DNA of 64,000 bases, taken from positions 20,403 to 84,402 of the forward strand of contig CAIJKV010000220.1 in NCBI GenBank assembly GCA_903821335.1. The letters run 5' to 3'. Every line of letters begins with the position of its first letter. Positions within the stretch are counted from its first letter, which is position 1. The stretch is from an uncultured beta proteobacterium. Its GTDB lineage: Bacteria; Pseudomonadota; Gammaproteobacteria; Burkholderiales; Burkholderiaceae_B. Shown in pieces: positions 16,787 through 26,606 of this stretch. Made by a program: the position numbers and the translations under genes. A model generated the notes under the pieces. It was not told the origin of the DNA and did not search any database. It saw nothing but the letters and a program-made list of their open reading frames with translations.

Positions 16787-16807
16787 GCTGCGATTAGAAA
16801 GGAAAAG

Positions 16808-16834
16808 CCCCACGCGCGCAAAGCGCGGGTGGGG
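16808..16834 (-). terminator. Hairpin between rplY and pth
   Basis: CCCCACGCGCGC, a short A loop and GCGCGGGTGGGG form an imperfect GC-rich hairpin. Read on the minus strand it is followed by CTTTTCCTTTC. It stands 84 bases after the rplY stop and 22 bases before the pth start, so it may attenuate read-through into pth. Confidence 0.5.
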
Positions 16835-16917
16835 CCGGAACAACAGATACCACTTTCGCCGGAACGACAGAGCCGGGCGCGTGCCACACCACGCGTGACA
16901 CAAGCCCGACGCCGTCT

Positions 16918-17517
16918 TTAGGCTGCTGGTGTCGCTGCCGGGTCAGCAGCGGCGCCGCCCTTGACCACTGCAGTAGCCAACACGGGGTTGGTATCGCCAC
17001 GGTGTGCAAGGTAAGTCACGCCTATGGGCAAGGTCACCTCGGCCAGGTGGACCGAACCGCCCACGATCAACTTCGACAAGTCGACTTCGATGAACTGGGG
17101 CAAGTTGGCTGGCAGGCACGAAATCTCGAGTTCGGAGAACACGTGCGAAACAATCGCTGCGCTCAGTTTCACGGCTGGCGACAGATCAGCGCCGACGAAG
17201 TGAAGCGGCACTTTGGTATGCAGCACATGCGTGGCATCAACGCGCTGGAAGTCAACGTGCATGACGATCTGCTTGTAGGGGTGCCATTGCACAGCGCGCA
17301 ACAGAACCTGCTGGATCGTGCCTTCGAGGTTCATTTCCAGGATCGATGCGTGAAACTGCTCTTTACGCAGAGCGTGGAATATTTCGTTGTGATCGAGTTC
17401 AACGTTGATAGGCTGAATCTTGTTGCCGTAAACGATGGCAGGCACACGGCCAGCGTGGCGCAGGCGGCGGCTCGCACTCGATCCCTGAACGCTACGTGAG
17501 GTTGCATTGAATTGCAT
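16918..17517 (-). CDS. rplY: 50S ribosomal protein L25/general stress protein Ctc
   Basis: The 199-residue protein is the long Ctc form of L25, which binds 5S rRNA. It begins [31 protein letters not shown], has [20 protein letters not shown] and the C-terminal TL5 domain ([15 protein letters not shown]...[29 protein letters not shown]), and ends in an Ala/Pro tail. It follows prs on the same strand, the usual prs-rplY-pth order of this group. The gap of 139 bases to prs has a small hairpin (17622-17642) without a T-run. Confidence 0.95.
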   Translation of the reverse strand: MQFNATSRSVQGSSASRRLRHAGRVPAIVYGNKIQPINVELDHNEIFHALRKEQFHASILEMNLEGTIQQVLLRAVQWHPYKQIVMHVDFQRVDATHVLHTKVPLHFVGADLSPAVKLSAAIVSHVFSELEISCLPANLPQFIEVDLSKLIVGGSVHLAEVTLPIGVTYLAHRGDTNPVLATAVVKGGAAADPAATPAA

Positions 17518-17656
17518 GGAAGTACTCCAGAAAGGGCGGCATGCGCCCGGTTAAAACACCCCCCGAACACCGGGCGGTGGTTGTGCGAGCCACCGCGACC
17601 AGTGGCTTGCAAGGTCATTGCGCCGATCATGACCTGATCGGCTCAATGGTCAATCA

Positions 17657-18607
17657 TTAATCAACGAACAGCGAACTGACCGATTCGGCATTGGAAATCC
17701 GCAAAATGGTCTCGCCCATGAGTGCCGCACACGACAACTGACGGATTTTCGCGCAAGAACGGCCAGCCTCGGACAAAGGGATCGTGTCGGTCACGACCAG
17801 CTCGTCGAGCTCGGACGCGTCGATACGCTCAATCGCGCCACCCGACAACACGGCGTGCGTGCAATAGGCGTAGACCGCACCGGCACCACGTTCTTTCAGG
17901 GCCTGGGCCGCCTTGCACAGCGTGCCAGCGGTATCCACCATGTCGTCCATGATGAGACAGGTACGGCCATCGACGTCGCCGATGATATTCATCACCTCAG
18001 ACACGTTGGCCCGTGGACGACGCTTATCAATAATCGCCAGGTCGGCCTCAAGCTGCTTGGCCAGGGCACGGGCACGCACGACACCGCCGATGTCTGGCGA
18101 AACGACGACCAGGTTCGACAAATTGCGGCGCCAGATATCGCCCAGCAAAATCGGGCCAGCGTAAATATTGTCGACCGGAATATCAAAAAAACCCTGGATC
18201 TGGTCGGCGTGCAAGTCCATTGTCAGCACACGGTTGACCCCCGCGACCTGCAACATGTTGGCGACAACCTTGGCCGAGATCGCCACGCGCGCCGAGCGCG
18301 GACGACGGTCCTGCCGGGCATAGCCCAGGTAAGGAATGGCTGCGGTGATACGGCCTGCCGATGCGCGACGCAAGGCGTCGACCATCACCATGACTTCCAT
18401 CAGGTTGTCATTAGTGGGTGCGCAGGTCGGCTGCAGAACGAAAACGTCTTTACCGCGGACGTTTTCATTGATTTCGACCATGACTTCACCATCAGAGAAA
18501 CGGCCCACGGTCATTTTGCCAAGGGACATATCGAGGTGGTTAACCACATCTACGGCCAGCCGGGTATTGGCTGTGCCGGTAAATATCATGAAACTATCAT
18601 TGGCCAT
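17657..18607 (-). CDS. prs: Ribose-phosphate pyrophosphokinase
   Basis: The 316-residue enzyme makes PRPP from ribose 5-phosphate and ATP. It shows [33 protein letters not shown], the ATP/metal block [29 protein letters not shown], the signature [21 protein letters not shown] and the PRPP loop [14 protein letters not shown] start at 18607 ([11 protein letters not shown]); the open frame upstream runs through the tRNA-Gln gene and is not coding. It lies downstream of ispE and tRNA-Gln on one strand, probably one transcription unit with the tRNA cut out. Confidence 0.96.
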   Translation of the reverse strand: MANDSFMIFTGTANTRLAVDVVNHLDMSLGKMTVGRFSDGEVMVEINENVRGKDVFVLQPTCAPTNDNLMEVMVMVDALRRASAGRITAAIPYLGYARQDRRPRSARVAISAKVVANMLQVAGVNRVLTMDLHADQIQGFFDIPVDNIYAGPILLGDIWRRNLSNLVVVSPDIGGVVRARALAKQLEADLAIIDKRRPRANVSEVMNIIGDVDGRTCLIMDDMVDTAGTLCKAAQALKERGAGAVYAYCTHAVLSGGAIERIDASELDELVVTDTIPLSEAGRSCAKIRQLSCAALMGETILRISNAESVSSLFVD

Positions 18608-18714
18608 GGTGGAGGCAATCACAGACAGGACGAAACAGGATGTGGAGCAAAAAAGCTGCTGAACTGACGCCACGCATTCGATCGGCAAGTTCAACAGCTT
18701 TGCAGGAGTTAGGG

Positions 18715-18788
18715 CTGGGGAGGAAGGATTCGAACCTTCGCATGCCGGAATCAAAATCCGGTGCCTTAACCAGCTTGGCGACTCCCCA
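18715..18788 (-). tRNA. tRNA-Gln (anticodon TTG)
   Basis: The minus strand folds as a cloverleaf: acceptor TGGGGAG paired with CTCCCCA, anticodon arm CCGGA-TTTTGAT-TCCGG, and T arm ending in the usual GGTTCGAATCC. Anticodon TTG reads CAA/CAG. The 3' CCA is not encoded (GCCC follows). It starts two bases after the ispE stop codon, so it is cut from the ispE-prs transcript. Confidence 0.93.
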
Positions 18789-18789
18789 A

Positions 18790-19710
18790 CTAGCTTTTAA
18801 TCCAGTGCCGTAGTGGATGCCCTGGCAACCCTTCACAGACCACAAGGGACTGGATGGGGCACTGTGCACCCGCAACAGCGTCAGAATAATCTGTACGCAT
18901 TTTAGCGAGTAATTTCTGATGTGCCAAAGAAGCCTGTTGACCGCCTGGAAACTCTATAAACAAGCAAGCCCCGGACCCTGTCATGCGCGCTTCAAAACCA
19001 GACTGGTTCAACCAGTCAAGTGACTGCCGCACAACGGGATAGCGATTTAACACAACAGGCTGTAAATCATTGTGGCCAAATCCATCTTTAGCACCAATGA
19101 ACTCAGATAGCCCAGAAAAGTCCGTTATTTTGACCGGATCGGTGTTTCTTGTCAAATCAGGTGCCTGGAAAACCCCTGCCGTGGGAACACTTTGCGCTGG
19201 CTGCACGACAATATAGGCTTGATCAGGCAGTTCCACGGGGCTCAGGTCTTCACCGATGCCTTGCGCAAAGGCATTTTGGCCGAAAATAAAAACCGGCACA
19301 TCGGCACCAAGCGCCAGCCCGATCCGCATCAGCGCCTCGCGCGAGAGGTTCGTTTCCCACAGCCGGTTCAGTGCGATCAGCACACTTGCCGCGTCGCTTG
19401 AACCACCACCGAGCCCGCCCCCCGCAGGGATGCGCTTTTGCACGCGTATCTGCGCACCGCGCCGGGTGCCGGTGTGCCGCTGCAGGGCACGGGCGGCGCG
19501 AACGACCAGATCGTCGTCATGGGCCACGCCAGGCATGTCGGTTTCGCGCACGACCTGACCATCGGTGCGCACATCGAAGTCCAGAGTGTCAGCCAGGCTG
19601 ATAAAGCGAAATACCGTTTGCAACAGGTGATATCCGTCGGGGCGACGACCCGTCACGTGCAGGAAAAGATTGAGTTTGGCGGGTGCCGGGACATCGTAGA
19701 GCATGGTCAT
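18790..19710 (-). CDS. ispE: 4-diphosphocytidyl-2-C-methyl-D-erythritol kinase
   Basis: A 306-residue GHMP kinase of the MEP isoprenoid pathway; it phosphorylates CDP-ME. Visible are [21 protein letters not shown], the P-loop [20 protein letters not shown] and the third motif [14 protein letters not shown]. The start ATG overlaps the lolB stop as ATGA. The stop lies directly before tRNA-Gln and prs, the standard betaproteobacterial order lolB-ispE-tRNA-prs. Confidence 0.95.
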   Translation of the reverse strand: MTMLYDVPAPAKLNLFLHVTGRRPDGYHLLQTVFRFISLADTLDFDVRTDGQVVRETDMPGVAHDDDLVVRAARALQRHTGTRRGAQIRVQKRIPAGGGLGGGSSDAASVLIALNRLWETNLSREALMRIGLALGADVPVFIFGQNAFAQGIGEDLSPVELPDQAYIVVQPAQSVPTAGVFQAPDLTRNTDPVKITDFSGLSEFIGAKDGFGHNDLQPVVLNRYPVVRQSLDWLNQSGFEARMTGSGACLFIEFPGGQQASLAHQKLLAKMRTDYSDAVAGAQCPIQSLVVCEGLPGHPLRHWIKS

Positions 19711-20318
19711 GGCGCGTCGACGACCAGCCTGAGCGAGATATTCTTGCTGCCTTCCTGGCGCGTCATGACCAGCATTTTCGGGCCCAGCGCATCAAAGCGT
19801 GAAAGCCGCACGGTCCACCCACCCTGCTCAAACACGACAATCCGACCCTGCTCGTCGCGGTCCTGCACCGTCATCGCCGGCCCGGGTACACGCTGGCTAC
19901 GCAACCAGTCGCGCAACCCCTGAACCGGCATGTTCTGGCCGAGCACCCGCTGCAAGAGCGCATCTGGCGTGGCGGCGCGGATCACTTCGCCGTTGGCCCG
20001 TGTGAGCACCGAACCCTCCAGGCTGACCTGCACGCGCGCCAGCACGGAGCCAAAGGGATTCGTCAGGTCCAGAATCAGGACTGCGCCGGTATCGTGCCAG
20101 TCAAAACCACCTTGCACGGCCTCGGGTGCACGACCAAATTCTTCAGCCTTGAGAGCAAACCGACCGTGGCGAACCAACTCGGTGGCGGAGTCCCGCACGT
20201 CCGGTGGCGCGACAGGTGCCGCGCATCCGACCAGGCACAGCAGTGCCAGAACCTGCAGAACCCAACCGCGCCAGCCGGGAAACGCGCGGGCCTCCGCCGG
20301 GCAGTCCAAACCGGTCAA
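19707..20318 (-). CDS. lolB: Outer membrane lipoprotein LolB
   Basis: The 203-residue protein has a signal peptide with lipobox LVGC (Cys32 lipidated) and the LolB body: RHGRFALKAEE, QGGFDWHDTGAVLILDLTNPFGSVLARV, then LLQRVLGQNMPVQGLRDWLR. LolB receives lipoproteins from LolA and inserts them into the outer membrane. Both ends overlap neighbours by ATGA (TPR gene upstream, ispE downstream), so three genes are coupled. Confidence 0.92.
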   Translation of the reverse strand: MTGLDCPAEARAFPGWRGWVLQVLALLCLVGCAAPVAPPDVRDSATELVRHGRFALKAEEFGRAPEAVQGGFDWHDTGAVLILDLTNPFGSVLARVQVSLEGSVLTRANGEVIRAATPDALLQRVLGQNMPVQGLRDWLRSQRVPGPAMTVQDRDEQGRIVVFEQGGWTVRLSRFDALGPKMLVMTRQEGSKNISLRLVVDAP

Positions 20319-22147
20319 AGATTGACCCCTAGACGCTTGGTAGTTTCAAGCAGTGTTGGATTGCGCGGTTCCCGGGTGACGCCTTCATTGAAAATTTTCC
20401 TGGCTTCGTCGCGCTGTCCCTGCTTCCATAACACCTCGCCGAGGTGCGCGGCAATGTCAGCCTCGGGACGTTTGCTGTACGCGCGCTGCAGGTAGTCAAC
20501 CGCTGCGGCGTTGTCGCCCAGGCGAAATTTGACCCAGCCCATGCTGTCCATGATGAAGGGATCATCCGGTGAGATTTCAAGCGCGCGCGTAATCAGCTTG
20601 AGCGCCTCTTGCAAACGCTGATTGCGGTCAGCCATCGCGTAACCCAGCGCGTTATACGAATGCGCGTGCCCTGGATCCAGTTCGATCACCTCGCGCAGCA
20701 GCTTCTCTGCTTCAGTCATCTTATTCTGGCGCTCGTACAACATTGCGAGTTCGTACTTGATTTCAGCCGAGTCAGGAACCTCTTTGTCGGCCGCCTTGAG
20801 ACGCACGATCGCCTCGTCAAGCCGGCCGGCATCGCGCAGCACCTGCGCGGCGGTCAGCGCACCCAGCGTAATCTCTTCGTCTTCCTGTGGGTTGGCCGAA
20901 TCAATCATCGCCAGCGATTCGTCCACACGCCCCTGGCGCGCACGCAGGACGGCCTGACGCAAGCGTGCGGCATACCGGGCCGAAGGCTCTTCGATGCGGG
21001 CAAGTACGCTGACGGCATCGTCCAGGCGACCCTGATCTTCGGCCACGCGCGCGAGCAACATATAGGCGTCTGCGAGCGCTGCGGGGGCATCGGTCGCACC
21101 CGCAGCCGCGGCGCGCTGGCGCTGGCTCTGGACACTCACGAACTGTTCAAGCAACCCGCGGGCCTGATCGAGTTGCTTGGCGCGGTACGCAACCTGCGCC
21201 TGCATGAACATCAGATCGAAATCTTCAGGCGAACGTTTTGCCATCGCCGTCAGTTCGGCCATGGCCGCGTCAAAGTCACGACGATCAGCAAGCTGGCCGG
21301 CCAGCAACAACCGCAGGCGACGTGCCTCGGGATGCAGGGCTGAAAAACTGCGGGCATCCTTGATTGCCTGATCCGGATCAACAGCCAGACCATATTCGAA
21401 CACCCGCATGGCGGCGTCTTCGGACTTCGGCGCAACCGCCAGGGCCTCGCGTGCCTCAGCGAGCGCGCGCTTTGAATCGCCGGCCGCCTGCGCCATGTCT
21501 GCCAGCGCCATGTGCGCGGCAAGCAGGTTGCGTGACTTGCTCTCGTTGATCGCACGATCCAGGATGTCGAACGCCGCCCGCTTGTCGGGCATGCGGCTCA
21601 GCACACCGATAGCCTGCCCGATCGCGGCCGTCTTGTCGGTGGCGCTGTCAATACGTTTGCGTAACGCGGTGGCCAGGCCGCTGGTCTGACCTGCCGCCGC
21701 CGCAAGCGCCATCTCTGTTGAAATAGCCTCGACATCGTCGGGAGACGCCCGCAGCCAGACGCGGGAAGACTCCAGCGCACCCGGCAGGTTGCCGCCCGCT
21801 AAATAAAACTCCAGCGCGCGCCTGGCGAGCCGCGGATCGCTGGTTTCACGGGCCAGTTCAAGCATCGTGGTCCCGGCAGGGACAAAATACCCACGCTGTG
21901 ACGAAATTTCGGACGCGAGAATGCGAAAGAGAACACTCGACGTCAACGTGACCTCGGGCAACTCGCCCGCCCGCAGGCGTATGACCTCTGACTCGGGGGC
22001 GAGAGGCTTGACCTGCGGCGGCGCATTTTGCGTCAACCCATTTAACGGACCACTCTGCGCCTGGGTAACAGGCCAGAGAAGACAGACCGCGGCAATCACA
22101 TGGGATGCTGCAAATACTTTAAACAGAGATAAGGACAACGACTTCAC
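20315..22147 (-). CDS. TPR repeat protein, exported
   Basis: A protein of about 610 residues made of tetratricopeptide repeats; the clearest are in the C-terminal third (AEIKYELAMLYERQNKMTEAEKLLREVIELDPGHAHSYNALGYAMADRN and DPFIMDSMGWVKFRLGDNAAAVDYLQRAYSKRP). The frame is open up to a TTG at 22183, but a GTG at 22147 preceded by AGGCGGG gives a clean signal peptide (MKSLSLSLFKVFAASHVIAA, then TQAQS), so I prefer it. It is always found upstream of lolB-ispE in this group and is thought to sit in the periplasm; the exact role is unknown. It is divergent from mutM. Confidence 0.85.
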   Translation of the reverse strand: MKSLSLSLFKVFAASHVIAAVCLLWPVTQAQSGPLNGLTQNAPPQVKPLAPESEVIRLRAGELPEVTLTSSVLFRILASEISSQRGYFVPAGTTMLELARETSDPRLARRALEFYLAGGNLPGALESSRVWLRASPDDVEAISTEMALAAAAGQTSGLATALRKRIDSATDKTAAIGQAIGVLSRMPDKRAAFDILDRAINESKSRNLLAAHMALADMAQAAGDSKRALAEAREALAVAPKSEDAAMRVFEYGLAVDPDQAIKDARSFSALHPEARRLRLLLAGQLADRRDFDAAMAELTAMAKRSPEDFDLMFMQAQVAYRAKQLDQARGLLEQFVSVQSQRQRAAAAGATDAPAALADAYMLLARVAEDQGRLDDAVSVLARIEEPSARYAARLRQAVLRARQGRVDESLAMIDSANPQEDEEITLGALTAAQVLRDAGRLDEAIVRLKAADKEVPDSAEIKYELAMLYERQNKMTEAEKLLREVIELDPGHAHSYNALGYAMADRNQRLQEALKLITRALEISPDDPFIMDSMGWVKFRLGDNAAAVDYLQRAYSKRPEADIAAHLGEVLWKQGQRDEARKIFNEGVTREPRNPTLLETTKRLGVNL

Positions 22148-22222
22148 GCGACCCGCCTGGTTGATGGCACAATCAACTGACAAAGTGTCAAGATCATAGT
22201 GTCAGGATGTTAGCACCCACCC

Positions 22223-23050
22223 ATGCCAGAACTGCCAGAAGTCGAAACAACTCGTCGCGGAATTGACGCGGTTGCAACAGGTCAGCGCCTGATTCGCATG
22301 GTCATCCACGAATCTCGCATGCGCTGGCCCATTCCCGCAGACCTGCCCGCACAGGTCGAGGGTCAGATCGTGCTCGCCTGTCGCCGACGCGGGAAATACC
22401 TGCTAGTCGAGTTTGACACGGGCACGATGCTCATCCATCTGGGGATGTCGGGCTCGGTGCGCAATGTTCTGGCGGGCGAATTGCTGCGCAAGCACGACCA
22501 CGTCGAATGGCAGTTCGCCTGCGCCACCCTGCGCCTGCACGACCCGCGCCGTTTTGGCGCCGTGCTCTGGCACCCCGGCCAGGACGGTCCGGTGGCGCTG
22601 CACCCCTTGCTACAGAAGCTCGGAATCGAACCGTTTGATGAAAAATTCGATGCAACATGGCTGCATACCGGGCTGTCGGGCAGGAAAATGCCGATCAAAC
22701 AAGCCCTGCTTGCAGGCGATGTCGTCGTGGGCGTTGGCAATATCTACGCCTCTGAGAGCTTGTTCAGGGCGCGCATCCACCCCAAGGCCGCGTCAGGCAA
22801 ACTGTCGAGATCACGGTGCCAGAGACTGGTGAATGCCATTCGCACCACTCTGGCCGACGCGCTCGATTCGGGCGGCAGCACCCTGCGCGACTATGTCAAT
22901 GCCAGCGGAGAACCCGGTGCCTATTTCACCCTGCATGCCGGGGTCTATGAACGTCAGGGTGAACCCTGCCGCGTGTGCGGCACCCCGATCAAACGCATTG
23001 TCCAGGGCCAGCGAGCGACCTATTTCTGCCCGACCTGCCAGAAATCGTAA
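22223..23050 (+). CDS. mutM: Formamidopyrimidine-DNA glycosylase (Fpg)
   Basis: The 275-residue base-excision repair enzyme removes 8-oxoguanine and cleaves the AP site. The N-terminus PELPEVETTRRGID carries the catalytic Pro2 and Glu3; VGVGNIYASESLFRARIHP is the helix-two-turn-helix; and the C-terminal zinc finger is CRVCGTPIKRIVQGQRATYFCPTCQ with four Cys. The end is only two bases from the convergent sulfatase stop, leaving no room for a separate terminator. Confidence 0.96.
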   Translation: MPELPEVETTRRGIDAVATGQRLIRMVIHESRMRWPIPADLPAQVEGQIVLACRRRGKYLLVEFDTGTMLIHLGMSGSVRNVLAGELLRKHDHVEWQFACATLRLHDPRRFGAVLWHPGQDGPVALHPLLQKLGIEPFDEKFDATWLHTGLSGRKMPIKQALLAGDVVVGVGNIYASESLFRARIHPKAASGKLSRSRCQRLVNAIRTTLADALDSGGSTLRDYVNASGEPGAYFTLHAGVYERQGEPCRVCGTPIKRIVQGQRATYFCPTCQKS

Positions 23051-23052
23051 GT

Positions 23053-24945
23053 TTATTTTCTGACCGCAGGCAACGCATAGCGCTGTTGCTGGTAGGCCCA
23101 GCTTGGCCACAATACGTGCGCCAGTGCCTCTTGTTCCTGCTCAGGATCCGGGTCAACAGGGGTGTACTCGGCAGGTGCCTTGTACAAGCTGGTTCGCGCG
23201 GGCTTACCGGGCTCAAGAACCACCAGTTTGTCGCCTTTCAAGTAACCGTAATTGTCGCCAAACTGCATCATGGCGCGATTGCTCACTTGCCGAGTCAAGT
23301 CGCGACCAAGCATGGGATGCACCGTATCGACGCCCATCAAGGAAAGCAGGGTCGGCGCCAGGTCAATCTGGCTCATGATCTGGGGGTCAGTCCTGGGCGC
23401 CACCCCTGGCCCCAGGATCAGGGCCGGAATATGGAAGTGGCGCACAGGTACCAGGTTTCCGGATACCCGCGCGTCATGATCGGCAACGATCAGGAAGATT
23501 GTATTGTCCCAGTATGGTGACTGGCGGGCCTTCTTGAAAAACTCGCCCATCGCCCAGTCAGCGTAGCGAACCGTGTTTGTGACGGTTGCGGGGTCTCCGT
23601 CGGGTTCGATCCGTCCTTTGGGATATTCCCACGGAGAGTGGTTGGTGACCGAAAACGCCAGCGTAAATGTCGGTCGTGCGCTCGCCACATCGGCGCGCAA
23701 GAGGCGGTCGACCTGGGCAAACATGTCCTCATCAGACGCGCCCCACGACCCCACGAACTGAGGATCCACGAATTTAGGGAAATCAACAACTTCGTTGAAA
23801 CCATTGCCCAGGAAAAAACCCCGCATATTGTCAAAGTGTGCCTCGCCACCGTAGACAAAGCGGGAAAAATAGCCGTGCCGACCCAATAATTCGGCAATGG
23901 TGAAAAAACCGGTCTCCGCCCGAGGCAGCGTCAGGACCGATTCAGCGGGGGTTGGCAAAAAGCCCGTACTGATCGCCTCGAGGCCGCGCACCGATCGCGT
24001 ACCCGTCGCATAGGCCCGCTCAAACCACCAACCTTCCTTGCCCAGCGCATCGAGCTCGGGTGTCAGCCCCTCGCCGCCCAGGCTTTTTGAATACTGGGCA
24101 CCCAGACTCTCTTGCAGAATGATGACCAGATTCATGGGCGTTGCGCGCCTGACCGTCGCAGTCTGGGCGTGGAGCGAGGGCAAATGCGGGTCAAGCATGG
24201 TTTCTGGCAACCCGGCGGCTGCACGCACGATGCGCGTGGCCTCGTCGACCGGCATCTTTGCGTAGAGGTCGAACGACGATTTCTCATTGGTCATCAGGTA
24301 GACCGCATTGACGACGTTCCAGAAACTGTTGAGCGGCAGCGTATTGACCATCGCATCATTGCCGAACGCCACCGTCGAGGTATTGATCGGCCGATGGTCA
24401 AGGGTTCCGCGGATCGACATGACACAGAACGCCACCAGGGCCAGGCCCATGACCGGACGCAGCCACCAGCGCAAGGCGCGGTCCGGATGACCCGGGGCAA
24501 ACAGGCGAAAACCAAGCCACAGGCAAAGCCCAACCGCGATCGCGACGGCAGACAGCAGACCTTTGTAGCCTTCCCAAAGCATCCCGAAAACTTCCCGCGG
24601 ATGCCCGAGGTATTCAAAATACAGGCGATTGGGTCGCGTGTCGTACTCGGTGATGAACTGAGGCGTGGACACCTCGAGCAGCACCAGCGCAAACCAGCAC
24701 AAGCGAAACCACCAGGCGGTCAGTTTTTCAGCGAGCGCGAACTGCCCGAACCAGGGCGCCAGGCCGGCTGGCAAGGCAATCATCATCCCAAGAATGACGA
24801 GGTCCATGCGCACGCCACCGAACATGACGGGCCAGAAACCATCGACTGCAGCCACGCGGGGCCATTGCCACAGGACAAGGCCGAGACGGAAAAGCGTCAG
24901 CATGAGCAGGCCTGCCCACCAGAAACGCCAGGTTAAACGTCGCAT
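23053..24945 (-). CDS. LTA synthase family sulfatase (phosphoglycerol transferase-like)
   Basis: The 630-residue protein has about five N-terminal membrane helices (residues 8-190) and a periplasmic alkaline-phosphatase-fold domain. The domain shows NLVIILQESLGAQ (metal Glu), RAYATGTRSVRGLEAI with the nucleophile Thr, VTNHSPWEYP and FLIVADHDARVSG (metal Asp/His). Family members transfer phosphoglycerol or phosphoethanolamine to surface glycans, such as OpgB on periplasmic glucans. The acceptor here is unknown. It stands alone between the mutM end and the flavoenzyme gene. Confidence 0.85.
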   Translation of the reverse strand: MRRLTWRFWWAGLLMLTLFRLGLVLWQWPRVAAVDGFWPVMFGGVRMDLVILGMMIALPAGLAPWFGQFALAEKLTAWWFRLCWFALVLLEVSTPQFITEYDTRPNRLYFEYLGHPREVFGMLWEGYKGLLSAVAIAVGLCLWLGFRLFAPGHPDRALRWWLRPVMGLALVAFCVMSIRGTLDHRPINTSTVAFGNDAMVNTLPLNSFWNVVNAVYLMTNEKSSFDLYAKMPVDEATRIVRAAAGLPETMLDPHLPSLHAQTATVRRATPMNLVIILQESLGAQYSKSLGGEGLTPELDALGKEGWWFERAYATGTRSVRGLEAISTGFLPTPAESVLTLPRAETGFFTIAELLGRHGYFSRFVYGGEAHFDNMRGFFLGNGFNEVVDFPKFVDPQFVGSWGASDEDMFAQVDRLLRADVASARPTFTLAFSVTNHSPWEYPKGRIEPDGDPATVTNTVRYADWAMGEFFKKARQSPYWDNTIFLIVADHDARVSGNLVPVRHFHIPALILGPGVAPRTDPQIMSQIDLAPTLLSLMGVDTVHPMLGRDLTRQVSNRAMMQFGDNYGYLKGDKLVVLEPGKPARTSLYKAPAEYTPVDPDPEQEQEALAHVLWPSWAYQQQRYALPAVRK

Positions 24946-24960
24946 GCCGTGTCCCGGTTT

Positions 24961-26376
24961 TTACGCTTGCAGCACTTTGCCCGGGTTCATCAGCCCGTTC
25001 GGGTCCAGCGCCACCTTGATCTGTTTCATCAGCTTGAGTTCAAGCGCGCTTTTGTAACGGGGAAGCTGGTCACGCTTGAGCTGACCGACACCATGCTCGG
25101 CGCTGATCGAACCACCATGCGCATGCACGCTGTCATGCACCACCTGGTAGATGTCGTATTGCTGCGCCATCAGTTCATCTTCGGTCTGACTGGCTGCCCG
25201 CGCGACGTTGTAGTGCAGATTGCCATCACCCAGGTGACCGAACACAACATGCTGGATCCCTGGAAAGTGCTTCTGCAGGAGGACGTTGGTCGTCTGGACA
25301 AACTCGGCGATGCGGGAAATTGGAATCGACACGTCATGCTTGACGCTCTTGCCGATCTCAGCCTCAGCCAGCGGAATGCTTTCGCGCAAATGCCACATGG
25401 CTTTGCTCTGGCTGATGTTTTCGGCGATCGCTGCATCAATGACCAGGCCGTCTTCGATCGCTGCCCCCAGGATGGTTTCAAACCGACCCTGGGCGTGCTC
25501 AGCGCTTTCATTGTCCGACAATTCCAGCAAGGCGAACCAGGGTGATTGCGCCGCTGGCCCCTCGAAGGGCAGCCGCTGCTGCGCAAAGAGCCGAACCACC
25601 GCCTGCAGGACGCTGCCCGCCATGACCTCAAAACCGGTCAGCGAGGCGCCAAACCCGGCGCGCGCACGCGACAGAACTGTCACAGCATCTTCGAGCGAGC
25701 CGAGCGCCAGCATCGCGGTACGTTGGGCCACGGGCAGCGGATACAGCTTGAGTGTCGCGGCTGTAATAATGCCCAGCGTTCCCTCGCTTCCGATGTACAA
25801 ATCACGCAAGTCGTAACCCGTGTTGTCCTTGCGCAGGCCCCGCAGCCCGTGCCAGATTTCGCCGTCCGGTGTCACGACCTCAAGTCCGAGTGCGAGGTCA
25901 CGGGCATTGCCGTAGCGTAAAACCTGGGTGCCCCCCGCATTGGTGGCAAGGTTGCCACCTATGGTGCAACTGCCTTCGGCGGCGAGACTCAGCGGAAACA
26001 GGCGACCCGCGCCACGCGCGGCGTCTTGCAGGGACTGCAGCACGCAACCGGCTTCGGCAGTGATGGTGTCGTTGTCAGTGTCGATGGCACGCACACGATT
26101 CAGGCGGCCAAGGGAAACCACGACCGCGCGGCCCGACTCGTCCGGGGTCGCGCCGCCGCACAAACCCGTGTTGCCACCCACGGGCACCACCGGAATGCGG
26201 TGTTCGGCACACAGGCGCATGACAGCGGCGACTTCGTCCGTTGTACCAGGTCGCACGACGGCCAGGGCCTCGCCGCGATAGCGGCCGCGCCAGTCAACCA
26301 GAAAAGGTGCGGCGGCTTCACCCGTTAATACCTGGGTCGCGCCTATCAGTCCTTGTAACGCTTCGAGCACACGCAT
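24961..26376 (-). CDS. FAD-binding oxidoreductase, GlcD/D-2-hydroxyglutarate dehydrogenase type
   Basis: A flavoprotein of 471 residues of the vanillyl-alcohol oxidase fold. The FAD-binding half includes VRPGTTDEVAAVMRLC, PVVPVGGNTGLCGGATP, the GGNLATNAGGTQVLRYGNARD block and YIGSEGTLGIIT. The C-terminal half ends SISAEHGVGQLKRDQLPRYKS and LDPNGLMNPGKVL. Relatives oxidise D-lactate, glycolate or D-2-hydroxyglutarate and pass electrons on. I start at 26376 (MRVLEALQGLIG) because GAGA lies upstream and the extra 43 codons are not protein-like. Confidence 0.88.
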   Translation of the reverse strand: MRVLEALQGLIGATQVLTGEAAAPFLVDWRGRYRGEALAVVRPGTTDEVAAVMRLCAEHRIPVVPVGGNTGLCGGATPDESGRAVVVSLGRLNRVRAIDTDNDTITAEAGCVLQSLQDAARGAGRLFPLSLAAEGSCTIGGNLATNAGGTQVLRYGNARDLALGLEVVTPDGEIWHGLRGLRKDNTGYDLRDLYIGSEGTLGIITAATLKLYPLPVAQRTAMLALGSLEDAVTVLSRARAGFGASLTGFEVMAGSVLQAVVRLFAQQRLPFEGPAAQSPWFALLELSDNESAEHAQGRFETILGAAIEDGLVIDAAIAENISQSKAMWHLRESIPLAEAEIGKSVKHDVSIPISRIAEFVQTTNVLLQKHFPGIQHVVFGHLGDGNLHYNVARAASQTEDELMAQQYDIYQVVHDSVHAHGGSISAEHGVGQLKRDQLPRYKSALELKLMKQIKVALDPNGLMNPGKVLQA

Positions 26377-26606
26377 TTCAGTCTCAGATTGAATGTTGCC
26401 GCGATCAGCCCAAGGCATCTGGCAGGTCGCAGAATAACTGTTGATCACGGTTAAGGTGAAGGGCAAATTGTAGGGGAGAAGCCTGCAGGCGTCTGTTACC
26501 ATCAACCTAGCGGGTCAGGTCGCTTCTTATTCAGGACATTGTCGCTTGATTGTTTTGCCCTGAGACGGCCTGAAAACAAACAATTCCAGCTATCCGGAGC
26601 CTCACT

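Noticed and set aside
17622..17642. Hairpin GCCGATCA/TGATCGGC as the prs terminator
   Set aside because: The stem is only eight bases with no T-run, and rplY follows on the same strand, so termination is not convincing.
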